Below the pieces are notes generated by a model. That model ran no database searches, had not been told where the DNA came from, and saw nothing but the letters and a program-made list of their open reading frames with translations. A stretch of 64,000 nt of DNA from Rhodocyclaceae bacterium (lineage in GTDB: Bacteria > Pseudomonadota > Gammaproteobacteria > Burkholderiales > Rhodocyclaceae): positions 42,398 to 106,397 of the forward strand of contig VMSX01000004.1 in NCBI GenBank assembly GCA_013791905.1, in the 5' to 3' direction. The position numbers and the translations under genes were made by a program. Every line of letters starts with the position of its first letter. Within the stretch, counting starts at the first letter, position 1. Positions 18,557 to 29,978 of this stretch are shown here, piece by piece.

Positions 18557-19673
18557 GTTGGCGACCTACGCAGTCAGTGAGGTGACGTCGTGCGGGCGGG
18601 TGCATGCCGAGCCGCGACCCAAGGCGCGCGGCGAGTTTCAGCGTGACCGTGATCGAATCGTGCATTCCACTGCCTTCAGGCGACTGGAATACAAGACGCA
18701 GGTTTTCGTTAACCATGAAGGCGACCTGTTTCGCACCCGGTTGACGCACTCGATTGAAGTTGCCCAGATTGCCCGCTCGATTGCCCGGGCGTTAGGGCTC
18801 AACGATGACCTGACCGAGGCAATCGCCCTCGCACATGACCTTGGGCACACCCCTTTTGGCCATGCCGGCCAGGATGCGCTGAACGAGTGCATGGCAGATC
18901 ATGGCGGCTTCGAGCACAACCTCCAGTCATTGCGCATTGTCGACCGTCTGGAGGAGCGTTACGGTGCCTTTGATGGGTTGAACCTGATGTTCGAAACGCG
19001 CGCGGGTATTCTCAAACATTGTGCGCCGGCCACCGCGCGGGAGTTGGGCGAACTCGGACGCCGTTTCCTTGATGATCGCTGTCCCTCGCTCGAAGCGCAG
19101 GTCTGCAATCTTGCCGATGAAGTCGCCTACAACAACCACGATGTAGACGACGGCTTGCGTTCCGGTTTGATCACCCTCGACCAGTTGGAGAAGATCAGCC
19201 TGTTTGCGCGACATTCAACAGAAGCGCGCGACGAATTTCCCCTGCTGATCGGCAGGCGCCTGATTCATGAAACGGTGCGGCGCATGATTGATGCGCAGGT
19301 GACCGATTTGCTGGCGGAAACCCAAAGCAGAGTTGAGGCGAAAGGAATTAAAACACTTGCCGATGTTGAGCGGGCGCCGCCTCTAGTCGGGTTTTCCACC
19401 GCGATGCGTGAGGAAAATCGGGAACTTAAAACATTTCTGCGCACAGAGCTGTATCGCCACTATCAGGTAGTGCGCATGACCAACAAGGCGCGCCGGGTAA
19501 TTCGCGATCTGTTCGCTGCTTTTTTGTCCGAGCCCAGACTGCTACCGCCCCAATATCAAGCGAGTGGCGAACTGGAAGGGATGCCACGAGTTATCGCCGA
19601 CTACATTGCCGGCATGACCGACCGTTATGCCGTGAAAGAGCATCGGCGGATTTTCACTGTCGGGGAACCATAG
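18549..19673 (+). CDS. dgt: dGTP triphosphohydrolase-like HD-domain protein
   Basis: Hydrolyses dNTPs to nucleoside and triphosphate in characterised relatives. 374 residues. The family entry sequence [20 protein letters not shown] is followed by the HD metal site: THSIEVAQ near residue 66 and [10 protein letters not shown] near 95, plus [17 protein letters not shown] 18549 is preferred over the longer open frame because it starts MSELATYA as relatives do and overlaps the aroB stop. It is shorter than E. coli Dgt, matching the shorter bacterial class. Confidence 0.92.
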   Translation: MSELATYAVSEVTSCGRVHAEPRPKARGEFQRDRDRIVHSTAFRRLEYKTQVFVNHEGDLFRTRLTHSIEVAQIARSIARALGLNDDLTEAIALAHDLGHTPFGHAGQDALNECMADHGGFEHNLQSLRIVDRLEERYGAFDGLNLMFETRAGILKHCAPATARELGELGRRFLDDRCPSLEAQVCNLADEVAYNNHDVDDGLRSGLITLDQLEKISLFARHSTEARDEFPLLIGRRLIHETVRRMIDAQVTDLLAETQSRVEAKGIKTLADVERAPPLVGFSTAMREENRELKTFLRTELYRHYQVVRMTNKARRVIRDLFAAFLSEPRLLPPQYQASGELEGMPRVIADYIAGMTDRYAVKEHRRIFTVGEP

Positions 19674-19817
19674 GCCGGTTCCCAAGCAATACCACTGAAA
19701 CCAAATATTAGTGGCGGTCATGCTGGCGCTGTTCGGCCGTGCTGTCGCTGGAATAATCCACGCAACCTTCCCATAACCAACTGAATAGCCTGATTAGTTT
19801 GATGTACGGCAAGGGTA

Positions 19818-19846
19818 TTGAGCCGTAGGGTGAATCCGGGTATATT
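19818..19846 (+). promoter_or_regulatory. Probable sigma-70 promoter for gltB
   Basis: TTGAGC at 19818-19823, exactly 17 bases, then TATATT at 19841-19846, 85 bases before the gltB start. The rest of the 257-base dgt-gltB gap shows nothing else that I can name. Confidence 0.6.
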
Positions 19847-19930
19847 TTACGCCCCGCTTTTGACATCCTGTGTGCCGGGTTGGCAGGTTGCCCCCGGCCT
19901 TTTTGTCTGCCGCATTGCCAGGAATAAAAT

Positions 19931-22900
19931 ATGGAATACCCCAGCCAACAGGGTCTTTATGATCCTGCCTTCGAGCACGACGCCTGCGGTGTCGGCTTTA
20001 TTGCTCACATCAAGAATCAGAAGAGCCATGCCATCGTCGAGCAGGGCCTGCAGATTCTCAAGAATCTCGAGCATCGCGGCGCCACCGGCTACGATCCGCT
20101 GCTGGGTGACGGTGCCGGCATCCTGATCCAGATTCCGGACCGCTTCTACCATGTGGAAATGGCACGCCAGGGGATCGAGCTGCCGCCGGCGGGTGAATAT
20201 GGTGTTGGCATGATGTTCCTGCCGCAGAGCGATGCCAGTCGCCGCGCCTGCGAGGCAGCGATCGAACGCACGATCCGCTATGAGGGCCTGAAACTGATCG
20301 GTTGGCGCGACGTGCCCCGCGACAATTCCGGACTCGCCCAGGCAGCGCAAGACCGCGAGCCGGTCATCCGGCAGGTCTTCGTCGGCTGGGGTCAGACCGT
20401 CCGTCCGGGTGCGCTTGATACCGACGCCCTCGAGCGCAAGCTTTACATCATTCGCAAGGCGTCCGGCCATGCCATTCAGGCGCTCAAGCTGCCGGATGTC
20501 AAAATGTTCTATGTGCCTTCCATGTCGGCGCGCACGGTGGTTTACAAGGGCATGCTGTTGGCAAATCAGGTGGGTGAGTACTACCTCGATTTGCAGGACG
20601 AGCGCGTAGACTCGGCTCTGGCCCTGGTGCACCAGCGCTTTTCGACCAATACCTTCCCGACCTGGGATCTCGCTCACCCCTTCCGCCTGATCGCCCACAA
20701 TGGCGAAATCAACACGCTGCGCGGCAACGTCAACTGGATTCGTGCCCGCGAGAATGGCATCTCATCGAAGGTGCTTGGCGACGACCTGGAAAAAATCTGG
20801 CCGCTGATCTATGACGGCCAGTCGGATTCAGCCTCGTTCGACAATGCGCTCGAGCTGCTGCTGATGGGCGGCTATAGCCTGGCGCATGCCATGATGACGC
20901 TGATTCCAGAGGCTTGGGCCGGCAACCCGTTGATGGATGAGGAGCGGCGCGCCTTCTACGAATACCACATGGCGCTGATGGAACCGTGGGACGGTCCTGC
21001 CGCAGTGGCGTTCACCGATGGCCGCCAGATCGGCGCGACACTCGACAGAAATGGCTTGCGGCCCGCCCGCTATCTGATTACCGATGACGACCTGGTGGTG
21101 ATGGCCTCGGAGATTGGTGTGCTGCCAATCCCCGAAGAGCGGGTCGTCAAGAAGTGGCGCCTGCAACCGGGCAAGATGTTCCTGATCGACCTTGAGCAGG
21201 GCCGCATCATCGACGACGCGGATCTCAAGCGCGAACTGGCGACCGCCAAACCGTACCGCGAGTGGATTGAAAAGTCCCGCTATTTTGTCGATGAACTGCC
21301 GGAGGTGACGAGCCTCGACACCCTTGCCGCACCACTTTTCAATCTCCAGCAGGCCTTCGGTTATACGCAGGAGGATTTCAAGTTCATCATCGAACCGATG
21401 GTGACGCGGGGTGAAGAAGCCACCGGCTCGATGGGCAACGACAGCCCGCTGACGGTTCTGTCCGACCGCAGCAAGCCGTTCTTCAACTATTTCAAGCAGA
21501 TGTTCGCCCAGGTGACCAATCCGCCGATCGACCCGATCCGCGAGGAAATCGTCATGTCGCTGATTTCGCTGGTCAGCCCTAACCCCAACCTGCTGGGCAT
21601 TGACGAAACCGAGCCGACACCGCGGCTGGAGGTGTATCAGCCGATCCTGTCGCTGGGCGACATGGCCAAGCTGAAACAGATCCACAGCCTCTCCAATAAC
21701 GTGTTTCGTTCGATCGTCGTCGATATCACCATGCCGGCTGCCGCCGGGGCGATCGCCATGGGCCGCGTACTATACGAGGTCTGCTGTCGTGTCGAACGCG
21801 CCGTCGGCGAAGGCTACAACGTCATTATCCTGTCCGATCGCGCCATCAGCCGCGAGCGGGCACCCATTCCCGCCTTACTGGCCTGTTCGGCGGTTCACCA
21901 GTATCTGGTGCGCGCTGGCCTGCGTACTTCCGTCGGCATGGTCGTGGAAACCGGTGCCGCGCGCGAAGTGCATCATTTCGCCACACTGGCGAGCTATGGC
22001 GCGGAAGCCATCCATCCGTGGCTGGTTCTCGAAAGCATCGCTGCCATCGCCGCCCAGTTGCCGGGCAAGCCCACTGTCGCAGCGGCGCACAAGCACTACA
22101 TCAAGGCGATCGACAAGGGGCTCATGAAGGTGATGTCCAAGATGGGCATTTCCACCTACCAGTCTTACTGCGGTGCCCAGATTTTCGAGGCCATCGGCCT
22201 GGCTTCGGATTTTGTGGCCCGTTACTTCACCGGTACCGCAACCAAGATCGAAGGCATTGGCATGCGCGAAGTGGCCGAAGAGGCCCTGCGCACCCACGCT
22301 TCGGCCTGGAGTGGCGATCCGGTCCTGGCAGACGCACTCGACTGCGGTGGCGAATATGCCTACCGCGTACGCGGCGAGGAACACATGTGGACGCCCGATG
22401 CGATCGCCAAGCTGCAGCACGCGACACGCGCGGGCAAGTTCGAGACCTATCAGGAGTACGCGGCAATCATCAACGGCCAGAGTCAGCGCTACATGACCCT
22501 GCGCGGCCTGTTCGAGATCAAGCCGGCGGGGCAACCGGTACCGCTCGACGAAGTCGAACCCGCCAGCGAAATCGTCAAACGCTTCGCCACCGGCGCGATG
22601 TCGCTCGGTTCCATTTCGACCGAGGCGCACAGCACGCTGGCCATCGCCATGAACCGCATCGGCGGCAAGTCGAATACCGGCGAGGGTGGCGAAGACCCGC
22701 GCCGCTTCCGCAAAGTCGGCGCTGGCGAGACGGCGGCGAGCGTCATCGGCAAGAGCCGCATCGAGCGTGACATACCGCTACAGGAAGGCGACAGCATGCG
22801 CTCGGCGATCAAACAGGTCGCCTCCGGCCGCTTCGGCGTCACCACCGAATACCTGGCCAATGCCGACCAGATCCAGATCAAGATGGCGCAGGGCGCCAAG

Positions 22901-24574
22901 CCCGGCGAGGGCGGCCAGCTGCCGGGCCACAAGGTTTCCGAATACATCGGTTTCTTGCGCCACTCGGTACCTGGCGTCGGCCTGATTTCGCCGCCGCCGC
23001 ACCATGACATCTATTCGATCGAAGACCTGGCGCAGTTGATCCATGACTTGAAGAACGCCAATCCGAGTGCCTCGATCTCCGTCAAGCTCGTTTCGGAAAT
23101 CGGCGTCGGCACTGTTGCCGCCGGCGTGACCAAAGCCAAGGCGGACCATGTGGTGATTGCCGGCCATGATGGCGGCACTGGCGCTTCGCCACTGTCCTCG
23201 ATCAAGCACGCCGGTGCGCCGTGGGAACTGGGACTGGCCGAGACCCAGCAAACCTTGGTGCTTAACCGCCTGCGCGGCCGCATTCGCGTGCAGGTGGACG
23301 GCCAGATGAAGACCGGCCGCGACGTGGTCATCGGCGCCTTGCTCGGTGCCGACGAATTCGGTTTCGCCACCGCGCCGCTGGTGGTCGAGGGTTGCATCAT
23401 GATGCGCAAATGCCACCTCAATACCTGCCCGGTCGGCGTGGCAACCCAGGATCCGGTGTTGCGGAGGCGTTTCTCCGGGCAGCCCGAGCATGTCGTCAAT
23501 TACTTCTTCTTTGTTGCCGAAGAAGCGCGCCGGCTCATGGCCGGGATGGGTGTCCGCACCATCGACGAATTGATCGGCCGCTCGGATCTTCTCGAAATGA
23601 GCCATGGCGTCGAGCACTGGAAAGCCAAGGGCCTCGATTTCTCCAGAATCTTCTACATGCAACCGGCCGCCGCAGACGTTGCGCGCCGCCACAGCGAGAC
23701 GCAGGATCACGGCATAGACCAGGCGCTGGACCACCAGTTGATCGCTGCCGCCGGCACCGCACTCGAAGGTGGCACGAAGGTGGCCTTCGACATCCAGGTG
23801 AGAAACCGCAACCGCAGCCTCGGCACCATGCTTTCCCACGAGGTGGCGAAGCGTTATGGTCATGCCGGCCTGCCGGACGAGTCCATACACATCCGCATGA
23901 CCGGCACGGCCGGACAGAGTTTTGGCGCTTTTCTGGCACGGGGCATCACACTGGAACTGACCGGCGATGCCAACGACTACGTCGGCAAGGGCTTGTGCGG
24001 CGGCAAGATTATCGTCAAACCACCGCAGGCGTTTCGTGGCCAGCCGGGCGAAAACATCATTGTCGGCAATACCGTGCTGTATGGTGCGGTCGAGGGCGAG
24101 GTGTTCCTCCGTGGCGTGGCCGGTGAGCGCTTCTGCGTACGCAACTCTGGTGCCACGGCGGTGGTCGAGGGTACCGGCGACCATTGCTGCGAATACATGA
24201 CAGGCGGCACGGTGGTGGTGCTGGGCCAGACCGGGCGCAACTTCGCCGCCGGCATGAGCGGTGGCATCGCCTATGTGCTCGACGCAGACGGCATGTTTGC
24301 GCCACTCTGCAACAAGGCGATGGTGACGCTGGAGAAAGTGTTGCCGGCGGCCAAGCAGGCCAACGACGGCACGCGCCACAAGAACAGCGCCGACGAGGAT
24401 CTGCTCAAGAGCCTGATCCAGAAACATCTGGACGAAAGCGGCAGCGAAATGGCACATCGTGTACTGGCTGACTGGCCGGCCTACCGCGAAAAATTCGTCA
24501 AGGTGTTTCCGAATGAGTATCGTCGCGCCCTCAAGGAACAGGCGGCGGCAAGTCAAATCAAAGAGGCAGCATAA
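19931..24574 (+). CDS. gltB: Glutamate synthase (NADPH) large subunit
   Basis: Combines glutamine and 2-oxoglutarate to give two glutamates. 1547 residues. The N-terminal amidotransferase nucleophile is Cys19 ([12 protein letters not shown]) after a short propeptide. FMN-domain segments include [16 protein letters not shown] and [15 protein letters not shown]; the 3Fe-4S cysteines are in [16 protein letters not shown] near 1155-1169; the C-terminal beta-helix has GGxxxVxG repeats. Residues 928-935 (KVGAGETA) are encoded by the 24-base dispersed repeat. gltD follows after a 200-base hairpin-rich spacer, an unusually long gap for this pair. Confidence 0.97.
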   Translation: MEYPSQQGLYDPAFEHDACGVGFIAHIKNQKSHAIVEQGLQILKNLEHRGATGYDPLLGDGAGILIQIPDRFYHVEMARQGIELPPAGEYGVGMMFLPQSDASRRACEAAIERTIRYEGLKLIGWRDVPRDNSGLAQAAQDREPVIRQVFVGWGQTVRPGALDTDALERKLYIIRKASGHAIQALKLPDVKMFYVPSMSARTVVYKGMLLANQVGEYYLDLQDERVDSALALVHQRFSTNTFPTWDLAHPFRLIAHNGEINTLRGNVNWIRARENGISSKVLGDDLEKIWPLIYDGQSDSASFDNALELLLMGGYSLAHAMMTLIPEAWAGNPLMDEERRAFYEYHMALMEPWDGPAAVAFTDGRQIGATLDRNGLRPARYLITDDDLVVMASEIGVLPIPEERVVKKWRLQPGKMFLIDLEQGRIIDDADLKRELATAKPYREWIEKSRYFVDELPEVTSLDTLAAPLFNLQQAFGYTQEDFKFIIEPMVTRGEEATGSMGNDSPLTVLSDRSKPFFNYFKQMFAQVTNPPIDPIREEIVMSLISLVSPNPNLLGIDETEPTPRLEVYQPILSLGDMAKLKQIHSLSNNVFRSIVVDITMPAAAGAIAMGRVLYEVCCRVERAVGEGYNVIILSDRAISRERAPIPALLACSAVHQYLVRAGLRTSVGMVVETGAAREVHHFATLASYGAEAIHPWLVLESIAAIAAQLPGKPTVAAAHKHYIKAIDKGLMKVMSKMGISTYQSYCGAQIFEAIGLASDFVARYFTGTATKIEGIGMREVAEEALRTHASAWSGDPVLADALDCGGEYAYRVRGEEHMWTPDAIAKLQHATRAGKFETYQEYAAIINGQSQRYMTLRGLFEIKPAGQPVPLDEVEPASEIVKRFATGAMSLGSISTEAHSTLAIAMNRIGGKSNTGEGGEDPRRFRKVGAGETAASVIGKSRIERDIPLQEGDSMRSAIKQVASGRFGVTTEYLANADQIQIKMAQGAKPGEGGQLPGHKVSEYIGFLRHSVPGVGLISPPPHHDIYSIEDLAQLIHDLKNANPSASISVKLVSEIGVGTVAAGVTKAKADHVVIAGHDGGTGASPLSSIKHAGAPWELGLAETQQTLVLNRLRGRIRVQVDGQMKTGRDVVIGALLGADEFGFATAPLVVEGCIMMRKCHLNTCPVGVATQDPVLRRRFSGQPEHVVNYFFFVAEEARRLMAGMGVRTIDELIGRSDLLEMSHGVEHWKAKGLDFSRIFYMQPAAADVARRHSETQDHGIDQALDHQLIAAAGTALEGGTKVAFDIQVRNRNRSLGTMLSHEVAKRYGHAGLPDESIHIRMTGTAGQSFGAFLARGITLELTGDANDYVGKGLCGGKIIVKPPQAFRGQPGENIIVGNTVLYGAVEGEVFLRGVAGERFCVRNSGATAVVEGTGDHCCEYMTGGTVVVLGQTGRNFAAGMSGGIAYVLDADGMFAPLCNKAMVTLEKVLPAAKQANDGTRHKNSADEDLLKSLIQKHLDESGSEMAHRVLADWPAYREKFVKVFPNEYRRALKEQAAASQIKEAA
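22712..22735 (+). repeat. 24-base dispersed repeat inside gltB
   Basis: AAAGTCGGCG followed by CTGGCGAGACGGCG, identical to the intergenic copy at 2907-2930 on the other strand. Read as KVGAGETA, in the same frame as the lysA copy. Confidence 0.85.
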
Positions 24575-24577
24575 TGA

Positions 24578-24776
24578 CCCCCATCCCCCCCGCCCCCCCT
24601 TCCCGAAGAAGGGGGATAGCTACGCTATCCCTAGCGGGCAATTATTGCCCCCCACCCCCCTTCCCCCGCCCCTGGGCGGGGGTGACTAGTCACCTCCCCC
24701 GCTTTCCGGGGGAGGATGGGAGGGGGTTTCGTCAATACCCCGCGCTTGCGCGGGGCGGCCCGGCGGAGGCAGCGTG
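24578..24776. repeat. Hairpin-rich GC repeat block between gltB and gltD
   Basis: The roughly 200-base spacer is a series of perfect hairpins: GATAGC/GCTATC (24615-24629), CCCCCGCC/GGCGGGGG (24663-24682), the 12-base palindrome GTGACTAGTCAC (24682-24693) and CCTCCCCCG/CGGGGGAGG (24693-24715). It ends with GGGGCGGCCCGGCGG at 24752-24766, the end motif shared with 2866-2880 and 57385-57399. The GGAGG at 24765-24769 that serves gltD overlaps the end of this motif. Confidence 0.8.
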
Positions 24777-26246
24777 ATGGGCAAGCCAACCGGTTTTCTG
24801 GAATTCGAACGTCTCGCGGAAGGCTATGCACCCGTCGAAGTACGGCTCAAGAACTATCAGGAGTTCGTCGCCCACCTCGATGACGCCGGCGCCAAGGTGC
24901 AAGGGGCGCGCTGCATGGACTGCGGCATTCCCTTCTGCAACAGCGGCTGTCCGGTGAATAACAATATTCCGGATTTCAACGACGCGGTCTATCGTGGCGA
25001 CTGGCGCGCGGCCAGCGAGATTCTGCACTCGACCAACAACTTCCCGGAGATGACCGGCCGCATCTGTCCCGCCCCATGCGAGGCAGCCTGCACGCTGGGC
25101 ATCAATGCCGATCCGGTGGGCATCAAGTCGCTGGAACACGCGATCATCGACAAGGCCGGCGAGAACGGCTGGGTGGTGCCGAAAATTGCCAAGATCAAGA
25201 CCGGTAAGAAGGTGGCCGTGGTCGGTTCCGGACCCGCCGGCCTGGCCGCCGCCCAGCAACTGGCCCGTGCCGGGCATGCCGTGACCGTGTTCGAGAAGAA
25301 TGACCGCATCGGCGGGCTGCTGCGATACGGCATACCCGACTTCAAGCTCGACAAGCGCCTGATCGACTGGCGCGCCGCGCAACTGAAGGCCGAGGGCGTC
25401 AAATTCGTCACCCGGACATTTGTCGGCGCGCAATTGCACAACGTACCCCATGGCGTGGCCAGCGATGCGCTCAAGGTAGTTGAGCCGGCTGAACTGCTCA
25501 AGAATTTTTCTGCCGTGGTGCTGGCTGGTGGTGCCGAAACGCCGCGTAACCTGCCAGTTCCCGGGCGCGACCTCGCCGGCGTGTATTACGCACTGGAATT
25601 CCTGATTCCGCAAAACAAGGAAGTGGGTGGGGGCAAAAAAAATCCGCTCTCGGCCAAGGACAAGCATGTCGTCGTGATCGGCGGCGGCGATACCGGTTCT
25701 GACTGTGTGGGCACCTCCAACCGGCACGGTGCTGCCCGCGTTACCCAGTTCGAGTTGCTGCCACGACCGCCCGAGACGGAAAACAAGCCTCTGGTCTGGC
25801 CCTACTGGCCGACCAGGATGCGCACCTCCTCCTCGCATGACGAGGGCTGCGTGCGCGACTGGTCGATCATCACCAAGGAATTCATCGGCGAAAAAGGCCG
25901 GCTGAAAGCGCTCAAGTGCGCGCGTCTCGAATGGTCCGGCGGCAAGATGAGCGAAGTGCCTGGCAGCGAATTCGAGGTCAAGGCCGACCTCGCCTTTCTG
26001 GCCATGGGCTTCACCAACCCGATCACGGCGGTGCTAGATGCCTTTGGTGTCGTCAAGGATTCTCGCGGTAATGCCGCCGCGACGACCGACGGCAAGGGCT
26101 GTTACGCCACCAGTGTCGCCAAGGTCTTCGCCGCCGGTGATATGCGCCGCGGCCAGTCGCTGGTGGTCTGGGCAATTCGCGAAGGCCGTCAGTGCGCCCG
26201 CGCCGTCGACGAATTCCTGATGGGAACGAGCACGCTGCCGCGTTGA
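24777..26246 (+). CDS. gltD: Glutamate synthase (NADPH) small subunit
   Basis: Passes electrons from NADPH via FAD and Fe-S clusters to GltB. 489 residues. Cluster cysteines are in [15 protein letters not shown] and [16 protein letters not shown] near the N-terminus; the FAD site is [16 protein letters not shown] and the NADPH site [19 protein letters not shown] 24777 lies 7 bases after GGAGG; a GTG three bases upstream would give one more residue. Expression may depend on read-through of the hairpins between gltB and gltD, or on a promoter hidden in them. Confidence 0.96.
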   Translation: MGKPTGFLEFERLAEGYAPVEVRLKNYQEFVAHLDDAGAKVQGARCMDCGIPFCNSGCPVNNNIPDFNDAVYRGDWRAASEILHSTNNFPEMTGRICPAPCEAACTLGINADPVGIKSLEHAIIDKAGENGWVVPKIAKIKTGKKVAVVGSGPAGLAAAQQLARAGHAVTVFEKNDRIGGLLRYGIPDFKLDKRLIDWRAAQLKAEGVKFVTRTFVGAQLHNVPHGVASDALKVVEPAELLKNFSAVVLAGGAETPRNLPVPGRDLAGVYYALEFLIPQNKEVGGGKKNPLSAKDKHVVVIGGGDTGSDCVGTSNRHGAARVTQFELLPRPPETENKPLVWPYWPTRMRTSSSHDEGCVRDWSIITKEFIGEKGRLKALKCARLEWSGGKMSEVPGSEFEVKADLAFLAMGFTNPITAVLDAFGVVKDSRGNAAATTDGKGCYATSVAKVFAAGDMRRGQSLVVWAIREGRQCARAVDEFLMGTSTLPR

Positions 26247-26339
26247 TCCAAGCGGGCCCGGGAGGGGCCAGCAGGCTGCGGCGAGGCGCTACAATGTTCC
26301 CCGCTGAACCCTATTCATTCCGCTCCCGGGCCTGAAATC

Positions 26340-27893
26340 GTGAACATCGTCATCCTCGCTGCCGGCCTCGGCCGGCGCATGCGCTCGGACCTGCCCAAGG
26401 TCCTCCACCCGATTGCCGGCAAGCCCATGCTGGGCCATGTACTCGACACGGCGCGCCAACTCGGCAACGCGAAAATTTGTGTCGTCCATGGTCACGGCGG
26501 CGAGCAGGTGCGTGCGGCGCTTGATGCTCCCGACATTGCGTGGGCGCTCCAGGAGCCGCAGCTCGGTACCGGTCATGCCGTCATGCAGGCACTCCCCTGT
26601 TTTGATGCCTCTGATTTGACAACGCGGCCAGCGCCGACTTTGGTGTTGTACGGCGATGTGCCGCTGATTCGGGCCGCCACGTTGCGGCGGCTGATCGAGG
26701 CCGCCGGCAGTGACCGGCTGGCACTGCTCACCACGCAGCTTGCCAACCCCCACGGCTATGGTCGCATCGTGCGCGTTGGTGGAGCGGTGACCCGCATCGT
26801 TGAAGAGAAGGATGCCGACGATGCCGAGCGGGCGATCCGCGAGATCAATACCGGCATTCTCGTCGCCCCCGGCGCGGCGCTGGTGCGCTGGTTGCCGCAA
26901 CTCGGCAAGGCCAACGCCCAGGGCGAGTACTACCTGACTGACATCGTGGCGCTTGCCGTGGCCGAGGGCATGGAGGTCGTCACCGCCCATCCCGACGCAC
27001 CTTGGGAGACGGACGGCATCAACAGCAAGACCCAGCTCGCCACGCTCGAACGCATCCATCAGCGCAACATTGCCGAAGCGCTGATGAACGACGGCGTGAC
27101 GCTGGCCGATCCGGCGCGCCTCGACGTGCGCGGCAAGTTGAGCTGCGCGGACGATGTCTTCATCGACGTCGGCTGTGTTTTCGAAGGGGAAGTTACCATC
27201 GGTGCCGGCGCCACGGTGAGCGCCCACTGCGTGCTGAAGAATTGCAGCATCGGCACCGGGGCGCGCATCCATCCCTTCTGCCACATCGACGGGGCGAGCG
27301 TCGGGCCGCACAGCCTGGTCGGCCCCTATGCCCGCCTGCGTCCGGGTGCCGCACTCGCCGAGGATGTGCACATCGGCAATTTCGTCGAGGTCAAGAATTC
27401 GACCATCGCGGCGCACTCCAAGGCCAATCATCTCGCCTACATCGGCGACGCCACGGTAGGCAGCCGCGTCAATGTCGGCGCCGGCACGATTACCTGCAAC
27501 TACGATGGCGCCAACAAATATCGCACGGTGATCGAGGACGATGTCTTCATCGGTTCGGACACCCAACTCGTTGCGCCGGTAACGGTCGGGCGAGGCGCCA
27601 CGCTGGGTGCCGGCACCACGCTGACGAAGGATGCGCCGCCGGATGCGCTGACCATCTCGCGGCCGAAACAGGTCACTCTCACCGGCTGGAAACGCCCCGT
27701 CAAGAAAAAGTTATCAGAGCAACTTCAGTCACAACGCAGTCCCGACGCCGGGCCGCCCCAAGTCGGGACGGCACGCGCCGGAGGCGCAACCCGCTCCCAA
27801 AGCAATTCGGAGTCGCCCGTGACATTCGATCGCAGTGAGCCACCGTCACCCCCCTTCCTTGGGAAGGGGGGGCGGGGGGAAAGGGGAACATAA
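26340..27893 (+). CDS. glmU: Bifunctional UDP-GlcNAc pyrophosphorylase/GlcN-1-P acetyltransferase
   Basis: Makes UDP-GlcNAc for peptidoglycan and LPS. 517 residues against about 456 usually. The N-terminal uridylyltransferase has [27 protein letters not shown] and NTGI; the C-terminal left-handed beta-helix acetyltransferase has [11 protein letters not shown] and [13 protein letters not shown]. The native-looking end GWKRPVKKK falls near residue 457; the remaining about 60 residues are low-complexity Pro/Arg/Gly/Ser sequence encoded by the GC repeat block, and the stop abuts the glmS ATG. Start is GTG 26340; TACAAT at 26290-26295 may be part of its promoter, without a good -35. Confidence 0.95.
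   Translation: MNIVILAAGLGRRMRSDLPKVLHPIAGKPMLGHVLDTARQLGNAKICVVHGHGGEQVRAALDAPDIAWALQEPQLGTGHAVMQALPCFDASDLTTRPAPTLVLYGDVPLIRAATLRRLIEAAGSDRLALLTTQLANPHGYGRIVRVGGAVTRIVEEKDADDAERAIREINTGILVAPGAALVRWLPQLGKANAQGEYYLTDIVALAVAEGMEVVTAHPDAPWETDGINSKTQLATLERIHQRNIAEALMNDGVTLADPARLDVRGKLSCADDVFIDVGCVFEGEVTIGAGATVSAHCVLKNCSIGTGARIHPFCHIDGASVGPHSLVGPYARLRPGAALAEDVHIGNFVEVKNSTIAAHSKANHLAYIGDATVGSRVNVGAGTITCNYDGANKYRTVIEDDVFIGSDTQLVAPVTVGRGATLGAGTTLTKDAPPDALTISRPKQVTLTGWKRPVKKKLSEQLQSQRSPDAGPPQVGTARAGGATRSQSNSESPVTFDRSEPPSPPFLGKGGRGERGT
27715..27888. repeat. GC repeat block read through as the glmU tail
   Basis: It contains GTCCCGAC (27739-27746), a 15-base loop, and GTCGGGAC (27762-27769), then GGCACGCG...GCGCAACCCGC and a final C-rich/G-rich hairpin (CCTTCC/GGAAGG) near 27851-27867. 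The hairpin and flanks match 2963-3000, with paired changes that keep the stem. The block also shares the CGCAGTGAGCCACCGTCACC stretch with the region near 3055-3078 in altered form. Confidence 0.82.
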
Positions 27894-29711
27894 ATGTGTG
27901 GCATCGTCGCGGCGGCAGCTTCTGGCAATATTGTTCCAATGCTCATCGAAGGGCTGAAAAAACTCGAATACCGCGGCTACGATTCGGCCGGTCTCGCCCT
28001 GCTCAGTCCAGCGTTGACGCGCCTGCGCAGCGTCGGCCGGGTTGCCGAACTGGCCACCCAGGCAGAGGGCATGGTTGCTCAATGCGGCATCGCCCACACG
28101 CGCTGGGCCACGCATGGCGTACCGAGCGAGCGTAACGCGCATCCGCATGTATCGACCGGTCTGGCGGTGGTGCATAACGGCATCATCGAGAACTACGCCG
28201 AAATCAAGCAGGAACTGAGTGTTGCCGGCTACGTTTTCAGTTCCGACACTGACACGGAAGTCATCGCCCATCTGCTGTGCGAAACGCTGAAGTCCGTCCC
28301 TGATTTGTTCGAAGCAGTACGTCATGCCTCAGCCCGGTTGGTCGGCGCCTACGCCATCGCCGTGTTGCAGGAGGGCGACGACCGGGTCGTCGTCACGCGC
28401 TATGGCGCGCCGCTGTTGCTCGGGCTTGGCACCGACGGCAACTACGCGGCGTCGGACGCTTCGGCGCTCTTGCAGGTAACGCGGCACATGATCTATCTCG
28501 AGGAAGGCGACGTCGCAGAACTCCGTCGCGATGGCATCCGGATAGTCGGCGCTGACGGGACGGCGGTCGAGCGAGCGGTGCACGAGAGCACGCTCTCGGC
28601 CGATGCCGTGGAACTGGGCGAATATCGCCACTACATGCAGAAGGAAATCTTCGAGCAGCCGCAGGCACTGGCCGCCACGCTGGAAATGATCGGCGGCGCG
28701 CATGCGCTCTCGCCCAATTTGTTTGGTGTCACCGCGCCGGAACTGCTGGCCGATGTGAAGTCCGTGCTGATCATTGCCTGTGGCACCAGTTATCACGCCG
28801 GTCTGGTTGCGCGATACTGGATCGAGCAGATCGCCGGCCTGCCGTGCACCGTGGAAGTGGCGAGCGAATATCGCTACCGCGTTTCGGTGCCGCATCCGCA
28901 GCAACTGGTGGTGGCGATATCGCAATCCGGCGAAACCGCCGATACGCTGGCCTCGATCCGCCACGCCAAGTCGCTCGGCATGGGCCGCACGCTGGCGATT
29001 TGCAATGTGCCCGAATCGGCCATCGTGCGCGAATGCGCACTACGCTTCCTGACGCGCGCCGGTCCCGAAATCGGCGTCGCCTCGACCAAGGCGTTTACCA
29101 CGCAGCTGGCCACGCTGTTTCTGCTTGCGGCCACGCTGGCGAAGCAGGCCGGTCGACTCGCTGCCGAGCAGGAAGCCGGTTATCTGACGGCGCTGCGCCA
29201 TCTGCCCGTCGCGGTGCAAAAGGTGCTGACGCTGGAGCCGGAAATTGCCGCCTGGGCGGGGTTGTTTGCCGACAAGCGGCACGCCTTGTTTCTCGGCCGC
29301 GGCCCGCATTACCCGATCGCCCTCGAAGGCGCGCTCAAGCTCAAGGAAATCTCCTACATCCATGCCGAAGCCTATCCGGCCGGCGAACTCAAGCACGGGC
29401 CGCTGGCGCTGGTCGACAAGGACATGCCGGTGATCAGCGTGGCGCCCAACGACAGCCTGCTGGAAAAATTGAAATCCAATTTGAAAGAGGTGGCGGCGCG
29501 CGGCGGTGAACTGTATGTGTTTGCCGACGCCGACTCTGCCGTAGAGGCGGAACCCGGCCTGCACGTGCTGCGCCTGCCCGAGCACTACGGTGTGCTCTCG
29601 CCCGTGCTGCACGTCGTGCCGTTGCAACTGCTGGCGTATCATGCAGCTTTAGTTAAAGGCACCGATGTTGATAAGCCACGCAATCTGGCTAAGTCGGTTA
29701 CTGTCGAGTGA
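27894..29711 (+). CDS. glmS: Glucosamine-6-phosphate synthase (glutamine-hydrolysing)
   Basis: Converts fructose-6-phosphate and glutamine to glucosamine-6-phosphate. 605 residues, normal. The nucleophile is Cys2 (MCGIVAAA); HTRWATHG and the two SIS domains ([43 protein letters not shown]) are intact, as is the conserved end [12 protein letters not shown]. The start directly follows the glmU stop. Residues 217-224 (IVGADGTA) are encoded by DNA matching the 24-base repeat at 22 of 24 positions. The last 41 bases recur at 29802-29842. Confidence 0.97.
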   Translation: MCGIVAAAASGNIVPMLIEGLKKLEYRGYDSAGLALLSPALTRLRSVGRVAELATQAEGMVAQCGIAHTRWATHGVPSERNAHPHVSTGLAVVHNGIIENYAEIKQELSVAGYVFSSDTDTEVIAHLLCETLKSVPDLFEAVRHASARLVGAYAIAVLQEGDDRVVVTRYGAPLLLGLGTDGNYAASDASALLQVTRHMIYLEEGDVAELRRDGIRIVGADGTAVERAVHESTLSADAVELGEYRHYMQKEIFEQPQALAATLEMIGGAHALSPNLFGVTAPELLADVKSVLIIACGTSYHAGLVARYWIEQIAGLPCTVEVASEYRYRVSVPHPQQLVVAISQSGETADTLASIRHAKSLGMGRTLAICNVPESAIVRECALRFLTRAGPEIGVASTKAFTTQLATLFLLAATLAKQAGRLAAEQEAGYLTALRHLPVAVQKVLTLEPEIAAWAGLFADKRHALFLGRGPHYPIALEGALKLKEISYIHAEAYPAGELKHGPLALVDKDMPVISVAPNDSLLEKLKSNLKEVAARGGELYVFADADSAVEAEPGLHVLRLPEHYGVLSPVLHVVPLQLLAYHAALVKGTDVDKPRNLAKSVTVE

Positions 29712-29842
29712 TGAAGGAAACGAACCACTGAATCGCGTGGCTTACGGCGAAGGCTAATGTGAGCGTAGCGAACGTTAAGGCGCTTAGCGCCGGCCGAAGT
29801 CATAAGCCACGCAATCTGGCGAAGTCGGTTACCGTCGAATAG
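29671..29842 (+). repeat. Duplicated 41-base glmS 3' end flanking a 90-base remnant
   Basis: Bases 29671-29711 (end of glmS with its stop) recur at 29802-29842. Differences are GCT/GCG, ACT/ACC, GAG/GAA and stop TGA/TAG, all silent in the glmS frame ([12 protein letters not shown], stop). Between them, an inverted copy of TAAGCCACGC lies at 29735-29744 and the palindrome GGCGCTTAGCGCC near 29780. The remainder of the 267-base gap up to the next gene has a purine-rich stretch (GCGGAGGACACTGGGTCACG) and no gene that I can support. Confidence 0.85.
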
Positions 29843-29978
29843 GCAATAAGAATTTCACTGCGGAGGACACTGGGTCACGGAGACGAAGCAAGGCATTCCT
29901 TCAGCGCCTTTCCGCCATGATCCCAAGTGCCCTCCCAGGTGTGAGTCGAGGTTTTCAGGACTAAAAAAGGGAGAAAAC

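Noticed and set aside
29671..29842. Tn7 insertion as explanation for the glmS duplication
   Set aside because: Tn7 inserts just downstream of glmS with only a 5-bp duplication and no Tn7-like ends or tns genes are present; an att-type integrase event or other transfer fits the 41-base repeat better.
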